This document shows, in pieces, positions 47,391 to 57,919 of a DNA stretch of 64,000 nt. Source of the stretch: Patiria pectinifera. Taxonomy: Eukaryota > Echinodermata > Asteroidea > Valvatida > Asterinidae. Every line of letters starts with the position of its first letter. Positions within the stretch are counted from its first letter, which is position 1. The notes beneath the pieces are model-generated. The model saw only the letters and a list, made by a program, of their open reading frames with translations. It was not told the origin of the DNA and searched no databases. The position numbers were made by a program, and so were the translations under genes. Location: positions 12,299,281-12,363,280 of the forward strand of contig CM057144.1 of the NCBI GenBank assembly GCA_029964075.1, given 5' to 3'.

Positions 47391-48127
47391 CAGAGGCGTA
47401 GCCAGAGAGAGAGAGAGGGGGGGGGGGTTTCAAGGGGGTATTTACCCCCCCCCCATATTTTGTAAAGACTGCCCTTTTCCATTCAAATACCCTTTTTCAC
47501 CAGCGCTTACCCCCAATATTTGTAATGAGTGCCCTTCTTTTGTTAACAAGTGCCCTTTGACTGAACAAGTGCCCTTTTAAAAAAGAGGCGTGCCATCGGC
47601 CGTTACCGGTGCTTTTTTATTTTGCGCATGAACCCCCTGAAAAGCACCATACATTGTCCGTGTATAGTGTGCATAATTGTGGGTTTTTGAACAGCGCCCC
47701 CATCGATATAAAATTATGGTACCCTCCCCCTCCACCCCTCCCTCGATATATGGTACCCTCCCTCCTCCATCGATATATGGTACCCTCCCCACTCCATCGA
47801 TATATGGTACCCTCCCCCCTCCATCGATATAATGGTACCCTCCCCCTCTCCACTCCATTGATATATGGTACCCTCCCTCTCCCCCTCCATCGATATATGG
47901 TACCCTCCCCACTCCATCGATATATGGTACCCTCCCCCCTTCATCGATATATGGTACCCTCTCCCTCCCCTCCATCGATACATGGTACCCTCCCCCTCCC
48001 TCTCCTATTTGAGTTTAAGGGGGCCAAGTGTCCGGAGAAAAAAAAGTGTCTATATTCCAGCACGGATGTGCAAGTGCCCTTTTCAAGAAATCCCCCCCCC
48101 AATAAAAACGACCTTGCTACGCCCCTG
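47391..48127. mobile_element. MITE with CAGAGGCGTAGC termini carrying an expanded minisatellite
   Basis: The left end CAGAGGCGTAGC pairs with GCTACGCCCCTG at the right end with one mismatch in 12. No clear target duplication is seen. The internal block GAACAGCGCCCCC to GGCCAAGTGTCCGGAG is shared with 9488-9560, where it is only about 75 bases long; here it is stretched by a minisatellite. All long frames in this interval are read through the minisatellite. Confidence 0.65.
47700..47995 (+). repeat. minisatellite ATCGATATATGGTACCCTCC, about eleven copies
   Basis: Units of about 26 bases, CCATCGATATATGGTACCCT plus a short C/T run, repeat head to tail with length changes in the C/T run. The unit contains the palindromes ATCGAT and GGTACC. 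Confidence 0.9.
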
Positions 48128-48129
48128 CT

Positions 48130-50070
48130 TCTATTGTCCTGTCACCAAGAGTGTTTACTAACAAAACATCACATTTATTATCTCAAACGAGTGTATGATC
48201 AGATTTTAAGAAAAAAATACTGTACAATGTGGAATGCATTCCTATAGCCTGGCAACTATTTGATGTTAAAACCAACTTAACAGCTGAAGGAAAACCTGAT
48301 GGATCTCTGTCGCGGGGAAGGAGGAAAACATCAAACAAATTTACTGCTTTAATCACAACTCTGAGAAACCTGTTCGTTTAAACGACCATTTATTCGTTGC
48401 TACAATATCCTTCATAAACTCTTGCAGCGAATATAAACGATCATGATGCAACGGTTAAGTAGAAATCACATTTACAATCACTTGAAACAAGACTTGAGTA
48501 TATGGAAAATGATGATAGAAATAAGATGCAGGTATAGCTGATCGATCGTTACAATCTTGAAAATGGTAAAGACGAAATGAGCAAAAGACAATCAAATAAA
48601 GAGGATGTTTACATAGCACCCTACATCATAAATCGAAATTGGGTCATTCGCAAATGAACAAAAACTGTGTTTAACAGATTAACCTTAATGCGTCGAAATA
48701 AAGAAATTTAAGTTTCTTTAAACTGCAAAATAAATCAAACAAAATGAAAACGAAGCAAAAGCATGCAATGCAAAGCAAGGCACAAAAAAAATGAGAGCAA
48801 CCATATCCGAAATAGCTGGTCACATTATTAATTGGTTGATTTGACTACCACCAGACGAGAGGTATACTACGTGCATGCAATATATCAAACCAAAATAAAA
48901 GTAAAATTCACTGTCTGACATTCTAGTAATTTTACAACATGATCAAACAGTTACAACAATCCTCAGCCATCCTTTGCGTGGCTACATCATTTTCTGAAAA
49001 AGATATCTCACAAATGCCTTCTATATAAACTTTATATTTATACTATTCAATGGTATTATCAGCCGTACAAGCTTGGAGAAACAAATGTGACTTATTTACT
49101 ACTTTCAAAGTTTGCCACCAATCAAAATGGCATTTGCGAAGGTAATCAATAACAAAACCAGTTTATTCTACTATAATTAAATCTTCACAGATTACCGACA
49201 CATTTTGCATAGTTTTTAGTTAGTATATACACTTCTGCCAAAAATAATATGGACCAATATATTTAATGCACTTTAATACATTTTTAATCCGTATTGGCAT
49301 TTATGTCTAGAAAATTTGTAATGTTACCAATAATTAGGGTATTTTACATCTTCTATACGCTCGACTGAACATTAATTTTCAATAATGTATTATTACTGCA
49401 TCAACTCCGAAGCATGTTATAAGACCCAGACTTATCCCAAGACCCCCAACACTGTTTCTAGAACACTTCGCTCTATCAGATTGATATTTTTAGTTTGTCT
49501 TGTGTCTTGAAATATTTTGTCGAATGGATAAAACTACATATGTTTCACAAAATTCACTGTGCCGGTATGTTACTGCTATTTTTTTTACAACCACCAATGC
49601 AAACATATAATTATCTTTTAATATGAACAACGGTTCTATTTCTGAGTAATTAAGTTTGCCCGACAAATCCAAAACACTTATTCGTTTAGAAAAATTGCGC
49701 TTGGGGGGGGGGGGGAACAATACACTCTAAAGTCTGTCTTTAGCAATTGAACACAATTATTGTTATCACTTTGTCGACATTTTTACAAGCTAAACATTAC
49801 GTGTCCAAATCCTAAACACTAATGTTCAATTGCAAAACACTATCTATCAAACATAATGTTTTTACAAACTGATTGCAAGAAAATGTTTAGAAAATTGTTC
49901 CATCGTAATCACCTCTTTTTTGGCAGTGTATTACAACAAAGTATTCCCGAACCAAACAATTAGAATATAGACCGATCAGCACATGGATTCAGAGTAGGCC
50001 TTACCCACTTTCTAACCAAAGTCATTCAAAGGGGAAGCGTGCCGTAGCCAAGACAATTAACAATCAACTG
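48130..50070. other. gene-free AT-rich stretch
   Basis: About 1.9 kb of AT-rich DNA without a supported frame, domain or repeat boundary, lying downstream of the minus-strand gene at 50-51.7 kb. It may include that gene's 3' UTR. Confidence 0.45.
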
Positions 50071-50072
50071 GT

Positions 50073-51668
50073 TCAGGGCAATTTCTTCACTTTACACCAC
50101 CTTGCAAAGGTCTTGCAGTTATTGAAAGCCAGTGAGTACTTGTAAGTTTTATCACCGATCTTTGATCTGGCTCTCTCAATGACCTCTTCAGGCAGATAGC
50201 AATCCATTTCATACAGGAGCCTGTACACGGGGGATATGAAATCAAGCTCCTCCTCCACCACACCTTTCTGGTAGGTGTGATGCACCACTCTGACCTTACC
50301 CGTATCTGGGTCACAACTCACGACTATGGCGTGGTGTCTGGGATGCAACAAGAAGCAATAGAAGACAATCTGATCACCTGGTTGCAGGTCATTAATGCTC
50401 TTCACAGCCCTGTCATCGGTCCAGATGATGATTGAGGCAAGTGTACGCCCTATCCAAGGTCCAACCACATACCCTCCTCCCTTAGCCCCAAGTATACATA
50501 CGATGACTCCTATTATACCCCCTAATATTAAACTTCCTTTTCCCAAACTAGAAGTGGCCACTGCCACCTTTGCTCCTAGGTATCCCCCTACTGTGCAAGA
50601 CCCGGCGCTAGCCAGCACATCAACAACACGATGAGTGGAAGTTTGAAGGAAATCCACACGGGACATGTCACCGTTGGCTCTTTTTTTGTAAATCTGGCTA
50701 AGGTCATAGACACACCAAACTCCATCTATGGAAACTATGATACCAACACCTATGCCAAGGATTTTCTTGCATTCATTCTCACACTCTCTGCGTATCTCCT
50801 TTCCAACACGGATCGATGTTGTTGCCAGTTGTGTGACTGTCCCGTTCGGTTTGGTCTGACACATCTCGAGTAACTCATTTCCTTCAACGACCATTGGTAT
50901 GGCGATATTTTTTATTATAGTTTGGTAAACGCCTTGACCAACGGATGTGTCGTAGCTGACCGTCAAAAGTGGTTGCAAAGTTTTCAACGACCAATTCAGC
51001 CAGACACGCTGGCAGCTCTCTGTATAAACCCCATTCTTGCAATACGAAGCGTACGCTTCGCAGTTATCCCCCAACAAATTGTATTTACCAGGGTCATCAA
51101 ACATGGCTCTAGCCCGGGCAATAACCAGCTCAGGCGGGTTGATATTAGTAACCTCGCCAGAGTAGTCAATGCGGAACAATTGCCCCTTTTCTGTGCTCAA
51201 GTCAATTGAACTCTCTTTCCTCTCCTTTACTAAAGTCGCTGTCTTTTTCCAATGTATGACTTTTACCTTTCCTGCCTCATCGCCGATTTCTGATACGATG
51301 GCATGATGCCACAACCCCTTAGGCCGATGCCAAGAGAGGTGATCCCCCACCTTCAGGTCATCGCCCTCGAACTTGAAATTCCTGCTCATGGTGCGTCTAC
51401 AGCTTACCTGGAAGGCTGGGTTTCTCTCAATGGGTATCTTGAGTTGTTTCTTGAGGACGACATCATTGACGTTCACCGAGGGGCGGGGGTTGTTTTCATC
51501 TGGACGAAACAAGAACTGCTCTTTCAGCCACTCTTGACTACAATCAGTACCGGTACAGCACATGCCGAGTAACTGTTGATCGTCATAATAGAATCGGTAT
51601 TTGATGGGCTTGTCATTAGCACAGCGACACTCAGGTAGCTGAACATGTTCTGTACGGGGTATAAGCAT
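50073..51668 (-). CDS. double LRAT-like protein, gene 3 (no Death domains visible)
   Basis: A single open exon of 531 codons is homologous to exon 6 of the two Death-domain/LRAT genes over its full length. Order: Cys motif (PECRC ... CCTGTDCSQEW), LRAT-like domain 1 (KVGDH, WHHAIV H121/H122, VIHW H139, DNCEAY C203), a long divergent linker, a Gly-rich hydrophobic stretch (about 355-415, ILGGIIGVIVCILG), LRAT-like domain 2 (HHAIV H445/H446, VVHHTY H463, NNCKTF C518). The proposed catalytic residues are all present. A good acceptor (TTAATGTGCAG) ends 14 bases before this ATG, at 51683, in the same phase 1 as in the paralogs, so the ATG may be internal and upstream exons may exist; none is visible in the window, where a repeat nest begins 40 bases farther. 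Function as for its relatives, inferred. Confidence 0.85.
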   Translation of the reverse strand: MLIPRTEHVQLPECRCANDKPIKYRFYYDDQQLLGMCCTGTDCSQEWLKEQFLFRPDENNPRPSVNVNDVVLKKQLKIPIERNPAFQVSCRRTMSRNFKFEGDDLKVGDHLSWHRPKGLWHHAIVSEIGDEAGKVKVIHWKKTATLVKERKESSIDLSTEKGQLFRIDYSGEVTNINPPELVIARARAMFDDPGKYNLLGDNCEAYASYCKNGVYTESCQRVWLNWSLKTLQPLLTVSYDTSVGQGVYQTIIKNIAIPMVVEGNELLEMCQTKPNGTVTQLATTSIRVGKEIRRECENECKKILGIGVGIIVSIDGVWCVYDLSQIYKKRANGDMSRVDFLQTSTHRVVDVLASAGSCTVGGYLGAKVAVATSSLGKGSLILGGIIGVIVCILGAKGGGYVVGPWIGRTLASIIIWTDDRAVKSINDLQPGDQIVFYCFLLHPRHHAIVVSCDPDTGKVRVVHHTYQKGVVEEELDFISPVYRLLYEMDCYLPEEVIERARSKIGDKTYKYSLAFNNCKTFARWCKVKKLP

Positions 51669-51949
51669 AACAAATTGCTTTGCTGCACATTAACAGGAGC
51701 GATAGGCTGAAACGCTTTTAAGTATGAGGCGCCATGTGTAAATAAATTATTTAACCAATTTATTTATATATAATTCATTATTTATTATATAATTCAGTTT
51801 CCCGGACAATTATATGTAAATAATTGTTTGGCAGTTTGCATTATATGTAAATAAATTTATTTGCCACTGCATTATTTATATATAATTTTTTTTGCAACCC
51901 AATTATTTGCATCTAATTTTGGGCAAACTAGAATTATTTATATATAATT

Positions 51950-52715
51950 TATTTGCAACCTTATTATATATATATATATAATTTTTGCACACTTTTTTTA
52001 TTTATATATAATTTATTTGTAACCTTTTTACTTATATATAATTTTTGCCCACTTTATTTATATATATATAATTTATTTGCAAACTTATTATTTATATATA
52101 ATTTTTGCCCACTTTATTTATATATATATAATTTATTTGGTACCTCATTATTTATATATAATTTTTTGCCCACTTTATTTATTTATATATAATTTATTTG
52201 GTACCTCATTATTTATAAATAATTTGTTGCCCACTTTATTTATTTATATATAATTTATTTGGTACCTCATTATTTATATATAATTTTTGGCACGCTTTAA
52301 TTATTTATTATATAATTTATTTGGTAACTTATTATTTATATATAATTTTTGCACACTTTAATTATTTATTATATAATGCATTATTTATTATATAATGCAT
52401 TATTTATTATATAATGCATTATTTATTAAATAATGCATTATTTATTATATAATGCATTATTTATTATATAATGCATTATTTATTATATAATGCATTATTT
52501 ATTATATAATACATTATTTATTATATCATGCATTATTTATTATAAATGCATTATTTATTATATAATGCATTATTTATTATATAATTCATTATTTATTATA
52601 TAATGCATTATTTATTATATAATTCATTATTTATTATATAATTCATTATTTATTATATAATTCATTATTTATTATATAATTCATTATTTATTATATAATT
52701 CATTATTTGTTATAT
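51950..52715. repeat. AT-rich minisatellites, left
   Basis: Two arrays: about 60-base units with TTTGGTACCTCATTATTTATA and TTTTTGCCCACTTTATTTA to about 52380, then an 18-19-base unit TTATTTATTATATAATGCA repeated about 18 times. Frames across them are artefacts rich in Tyr, Ile and Phe. Confidence 0.9.
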
Positions 52716-53525
52716 ACTTGTGCGCCCGAAGCGAACGAGGCTATGATTTATAAATAATGGTTTTCAGCAAACCAGGGAACCAGACTACAGCAAAGCCATT
52801 ATATATTATATAATGGTTTTCTGAGCTAAATAATGAAACTCGCATGCAAATTAACTTCACTAGGACACGCCTATGTTTTAAATATTCATATCACATAGAG
52901 CACCAAAACACCGCACTTGTTATAAAAAAAACACGCAGTATTGTGTATTTCGGGTATTGTGGGTCTGAATTTTTGTAATTTGCGCCCCGAAAGTATTGAA
53001 AATGACTCTCAAGTGCTGTAAGCTAGCATATTTCAGGTCAACGATTCTTAAAAATTACGGAGAAATTAGCTATGCACAACGCTCGCGCTAGCTAGCTACG
53101 ATGGCCATCATGATCTATCCCGCGGCAGTGCTGTCATATTAACGCTGATATAAGCGCGCCTGAGCTGACACTGCGTGCACCGTGCCGAGGTGTAGCGGGT
53201 ATCGGTAACGAACTGGATGCGCGCGGCAGAAAGTTTCGGGAAAACAAGCTGCTGCAAGTACAATCAGTACGCCCCGAAAATAAACAATAAATACAAATGA
53301 ATACATCAACACGGAAAAGGAAAACCACGGAAAATACATAATTACACATAATTGTGTAACCGAGACCGAGTTGACTAGGACCGAGTCTTTCGAGTCAACT
53401 CGACGGTCCCAGGTCAACTCGGTCCCAACTCGGTCCCAGGTCAACTCGGTTTTATGTCAACTTGATTGGGAGAAATTGATCTAGCAAGGAACCTTGGACA
53501 AAATTCAAATTGTGCCATAATAGGG
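52715..53525 (-). repeat. inverted module, left copy
   Basis: Reverse complement of 56649-57480 over about 830 bases, including TGCGCCCGAAGCGAACGAGG, ACCAGGGAACCAGACTACAG, TAGCTAGCTACGATGG, ACTCGGTCCCAGGTCAACTC and GCCATAATAGGG. The outer part (about 390 bases) occurs a third time at 54214-54600. The right edge meets the hairpin element at 53531. Confidence 0.85.
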
Positions 53526-53530
53526 CCAAA

Positions 53531-54155
53531 ATTGCCTGCAGCACAAAACACTAATTAAGTACAAAAACGTCCATTCCAAATAAGCCATTTCCCACAGAAC
53601 TGCTGCACAGTTTGCCCCTTAACTCCGTACAATACCTCATGACATACTCACGTTATGTGCACCCAACAAACATCGGTGGATTCTGTCTGTTTTTAGGCCA
53701 AAATGATGAAAAATATACCCTTTCCGCACTGAGCCAACCTAACACTTGAAACGAGCACGCGCGCTGATATCGCAGTCATTTTCGGGTTCGATCGCTCGGA
53801 GCGCGCCGCGGGGGGTACGTACTTGCACTTGTACGCATGCGCATACTATCAATCCGCTCCTACACCATACCCCCCGCGGCGCGCTCCGAGCGATCGAACC
53901 GAAAATGACTGCGATCATTCTGCGCGCGTGCTCGTTTCAAGTGTTAGGTTGGCTCAGTGCGGAAAGGGCATATTTTTCATCATTTTTGCCGAAAACAGAC
54001 AGAATCCACCGATGTTTGTTGGGTGCACATAACGTGAGTATGTCATGAGGTATTGTACGGAGTTTAGGGGCAAACTGTGCAGCGGTTCTGTGGGAAATGG
54101 CTTATTTGGAATGGACGTTTTTGTACTTAATTAGTGTTTTGTGTTGACAGCAATT
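53531..54155. mobile_element. long hairpin (foldback) element, about 287-base arms
   Basis: Left arm 53531-53817 and right arm 53868-54155 are nearly complementary, from CAGCACAAAACACTAATTAAG at the outside to GCGCGCCGCGGGGGGTA at the inside, with a 50-base loop. The open frames at 53746-54048 lie across the arms and are not called genes. No target duplication is evident. Confidence 0.85.
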
Positions 54156-54171
54156 TTGCGGGCTTCTGACT

Positions 54172-54203
54172 CTATGAGGCTCCGCTCACGCGGAGCCTCA
54201 TAG
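54172..54203. repeat. perfect hairpin, 14-bp arms, 4-base loop
   Basis: CTATGAGGCTCCGC, TCAC, GCGGAGCCTCATAG. The outer CTATGAGGC resembles the TATGAGGCGCC terminus of the large element, so it may be two such ends fused. Confidence 0.75.
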
Positions 54204-54213
54204 TTCTAGGAGT

Positions 54214-54600
54214 AGGCCATCGTAGCTAGCTAGCGCGAGCGTTGTGCATAGCTAATTTCTCCGTAATTTTTAAGAATCGTTGACCTGAAATACGCTAGTT
54301 TACAGCATTTGAGAGTCATTTCCAATACTTTCAGGGCGCAAATTAGAAACATTCAGACCCACAATACCCAAAATACACAATACTGCGTGTTTTTTATAGC
54401 AAGTGCAGTGTTTTGGTGCGCTATGTGATATGAATATTTAAAACATAGGCGTGTCCTAGTGAAGTTAATTTGCATGCGAGTTTCATTATTTAGCTCAGAA
54501 AACCATTATATAATATATAATGGTTTTGCTGTAGTCTGGTTCCCTGGTTTGCTGAAAACCTTTATTTATAAATCATAGCCTCGTTCGCTTCGGGCGCACA
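54214..54600 (+). repeat. module copy, middle, partial
   Basis: From CCATCGTAGCTAGCTAGCG to CGCTTCGGGCGCACAA it matches 57087-57475 in the same orientation and 52715-53102 in the opposite one. It lacks the ACTCGGTCCC half of the full module. Confidence 0.85.
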
Positions 54601-55165
54601 ATTATATAATTAATAATGAATTATATAATAAATAATGCATTATATAATAAATAATGCATTATATAATAAATAATGCATTATATAAAAAATAATGAAGTAT
54701 ATTATAAATAATTAAAGTGTGCAAAAATTATATATAAATAATAAGGTACCAAATAAATTATATAATATATAATTAAAGCGTGCAAAAAATTATATATAAA
54801 TAATAAGGTACCAAATAAATTATATAATATATAATTAAAGCGTGCACAAAATCATATATAAATAATAAGGTACCAAATAAATTATATAATATATAATTAA
54901 AGCGTGCACAAAATTATATATAAATAATGAGGTACCAAATAAATTATATGTAAATAAATAAAGTGTGCAAAAAATTATATATAAATAATAAGGTACCAAA
55001 TAAATTATATATAAATAAATAAAGTGTGCAAAAATTATATATAAATAAAAAGATTCCCAATTAATTATATATAAATAAAAAAAGTGTGCAAAAATTATAT
55101 ATAAATAATCAGTTTGCAAATAAATTATATATAAATAAAAAAAGGGTGCATAAAATTATATATAA
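54600..55165. repeat. AT-rich minisatellites, middle
   Basis: Units of TTATATAATAAATAATGCA, then about 60-base units with AAGGTACCAAATAAATTATA and AAAGTGTGCAAAAATTATAT. They are complementary in type to the left arrays, as expected for the inverted arrangement. Confidence 0.85.
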
Positions 55166-55539
55166 TCGATTTGAGGCCATAACTTTGGCTTCAAATAATT
55201 TATCCCAGCTGGACACTGAGGCTGGTCAGGTAGGGGTCAAAAGGTGGCCCTCCAGGTTTGACCGCTAGACAAAATGTTTTATTACCTTGGCTTGTCAAAC
55301 TGAAGGGCGGTTTGACTTTATATACCCTGGTTTTACGAGCAAAGTTCATGATTGCTTGAGCAGCCAAAGGGTGAAGTTATACCCATTTTATTTCGTTAGC
55401 ATAGAAGCAAACTTATGAAGGGGGTCAATTACAATTTGTACAAGGAATGCGACTTGATTAATATTGCTAATTGCATTAAACGAGAACAGTCTTGTTTAAC
55501 AATAATATGATATGTACTTGCACTGAAGTTTTGTCAATG

Positions 55540-56040
55540 AATTGAGCTGTTTCGCGAGCCAGCTTCGGCCGGAAACAAAATATGCTGCAAATATTATGCT
55601 GAAAAGTTTCGCGAGTTAGCATCGACCGGAAACAAATTATTGCAAATGGTATGCTGAAAAAGTTTCGCGAGTTAGCATCGACCGGAAACAACATATTGCA
55701 ATTTTATGCCGTGATGTTTCTAGTTTTGGACGGAAACAAAATCTGCTGCAAATATTGTGCTGAAAGTTTCGCGAGTTAGCATCGACCGGAAACAAAGTAT
55801 TGCAAATGGTATGCTGAAAAGTTTCGCGAGTTAGCATCGACCGGAAACTACATATTGCAATTATATGCCGTGATGTTTCAAGCTTTGGACGGAAACAAAA
55901 TATTGCAAATATTGTGCTGAAAAGTTTCGCGAGTTAGCTTCGACCGGAAACAAGTCATTGCACATAGAAATATGTTTAAGTTCATATATGTTTACCGTAT
56001 GATAATTGCAGTTTCGCGAGTTAGCATCGACCGGAAACTT
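55540..56040 (+). repeat. tandem repeat GTTTCGCGAGTTAGCATCGACCGGAAAC, about seven copies
   Basis: A 28-base block of this type recurs with 25-40-base intervals (TTGCAAATGGTATGCTGAAAA and relatives). The intervals resemble one another, and some blocks are altered (TTTCTAGTTTTGGACGG), so it is one longer minisatellite of about 55-85 bases. No coding potential is supported. Confidence 0.85.
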
Positions 56041-56648
56041 TAGACTTTGCCGAATTTAATTGTGAGAATAAAAGGCTGCTCAAGCCACGATGAACATAGA
56101 ATGGTGAGTTTACTGCCTCTGTTTTGTGTCCAACTTTTTGATCATGCGGGGATAAATAATGAGGTTGCAAATAAATTATATATAAATAATTTTAGTTTGC
56201 CCAAAATTATATGTAAATATTTAGGTTGCCAAAAAAATTATATGTAAATAATGCAGTGAGAAATAAATTTATTTACATATAATGCAAACTGCCAAACAAT
56301 TATTTACATACAATTGTCCGGAAAAAAGAATTATATAATAAATAATGAATTATATATAAATAATTTTGTTAAATAATTTATTTACACATGGCGCCTCATA
56401 GGCGCATCAATCCATCACTGAAAATGATAAAAAAAATCACGGCATTTGTAACAATCTGCTATCATTTTGTGGGCACCATACTACTGATGGCTTTTTAAAA
56501 AATCTTTTCAACAGATCTTTTCAAAAAGTAACACGCTACGTAAGGCCAGGTAGGTGTGGAACGCGTGACCTCGGTAAGGCATGACCTCAGCGGTGTATGA
56601 CGTAACCACTTTAACGGTGTATTAATGATGTACCTAACAAGGCACAGC

Positions 56649-57480
56649 CCCTATTATGGCACAATTTGAGTTTTGTCCAAGGTTCCTTGCTAGATCAATT
56701 TCTCCCAATCAAGTTGACATAGGACCGAGTTGACCTGGGACCGAGTTGGGACCGAGTTGACTTGGGACCGAGTTGGCTTGGGACCGAGTTGAGTCGAAAG
56801 ACTCGGTCCTAGTCAACTCGGTCTCGGTTACACAATTATGTGTAATTATGTATTTTCCGTGGTTTACCTTTTCCGTTTTGATGTATTCATTTGTATTTAT
56901 TGTTTATTTTCGGGGCGTACTGATTGTACCGCTTGTACTAGCAGCAGCTTGTTTTCCCGAAACTTCCTGCCGCGCGCATCCAGTTCGTTACCGATACCCA
57001 CCGCTACACCTCCACGGTGCACGCAGTGTCAGCTCAGGCGCGCTTATGTCAGCGTTAACATGACAGCAGTGCGGGATAGATCATGATGGCCATCGTAGCT
57101 AGCTAGCGCGAGCGTTGTGCATAGCTAATTTCTCCGTAATTTTTAAGAATCGTTGACCTGAAATACGCTAGTTTACAGCATTTGAGAGTCATTTCCAATA
57201 CTTTCAGGGCGCAAATTAGAAAAATTCAGACCCACAATACCCAAAATACACAATACTACGTGTTTTTTTTATAGCAAGTGCGGTGTTTTGGTGCGCTATG
57301 TGATATGAATATTTAAAACATAGGCGTGTCCTAGCGAAGTTAATTTGCATGCGAGTTTCATTATTTAGCTCAGAAAACCATTATATAATATATAATGGTT
57401 TTGCTGTAGTCTGGTTCCCTGGTTTGCTGAAAACCATTATTTATAAATCATAGCCTCGTTCGCTTCGGGCGCACAATATA
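56649..57480 (+). repeat. inverted module, right copy
   Basis: Full copy of the module, from CCTATTATGGCACAATTTGA to TCGCTTCGGGCGCACAA. It lies just outside the 33-bp terminal repeat at 56400. The 56773-57063 frame and its counterpart at 53139-53444 on the minus strand begin alike but shift out of register near their ends, so they are probably not genes. Confidence 0.85.
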
Positions 57481-57605
57481 TAATAAATAATGAATTATAT
57501 AATAAATAATGAATTATATAATAAATAATGAATTATATAATAAATAATGCATTATATAATAAATAATGAATTATATAATAAATAATGCATTATATAATAA
57601 ATAAT
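57475..57605. repeat. AT-rich minisatellite, right
   Basis: TTATATAATAAATAATGAA units, about seven copies, ending where the dispersed 315-bp repeat begins. Confidence 0.85.
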
Positions 57606-57917
57606 TCATTTTATCACTGACAGATAAAATACATTATTCTCCACGAACACACAGCTGGCTGAGTTTCAAACTCTCTGTTAATCAGCGGATGGTTGCTATG
57701 GTATGGAATTAGTAAACATATTGATTGCCCAAATTGCAGCTGGCCATCCATTGCTGGCATCAAGCCAAAAGTGCTGTTCATAGGCAGAAGTTGATGTAAC
57801 TTCCAAGGGAGATATAAATATTGATACAAATGTGATAAGTCCACGCGCGCGCACAGACACGCTGTGGATGAAAGGCCAGTTCGGCGTAGCTTTTTGAGAC
57901 CGCAACAACAAAAATAA
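57603..57917. repeat. 315-bp dispersed duplicate, copy 1
   Basis: From ATTCATTTTATCACTGACAG to GCAACAACAAAAATAAA it matches 63131-63452 almost exactly. A minus-strand frame containing GLMPAMDGQLQFGQ is open in both copies. It may be part of a transposon or a duplicated exon; no family recognised. Confidence 0.8.
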
Positions 57918-57919
57918 AT

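Larger units (their letters stand above)
51723..56400. mobile_element. large element with perfect 33-bp terminal inverted repeats
   Basis: 51723-51755 begins TATGAGGCGCCATGTGTAAA and its exact complement is 56368-56400. Similarity continues inward for about 250 bases on each side through TTATTTACATATAATGC and AAACTGCCAAACAATT blocks. No transposase is recognisable inside and no target duplication is clear. The interior is minisatellite, inverted modules and a hairpin, so it is either a non-autonomous element or a composite. Confidence 0.65.

Noticed and set aside
47577-48247. Repeat-protein genes on either strand
   Set aside because: All these frames read the ATCGATATATGGTACCCT minisatellite and poly-C tracts inside a MITE.
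53139-53444. A conserved small gene shared with 56773-57063
   Set aside because: The frames start alike within the inverted module but go out of register before their ends, so the likeness is that of the DNA repeat.
55540-56040. CRISPR array
   Set aside because: Repeats and intervals both recur, intervals are related to each other, there is no leader or cas gene, and the DNA is animal. It is a minisatellite.
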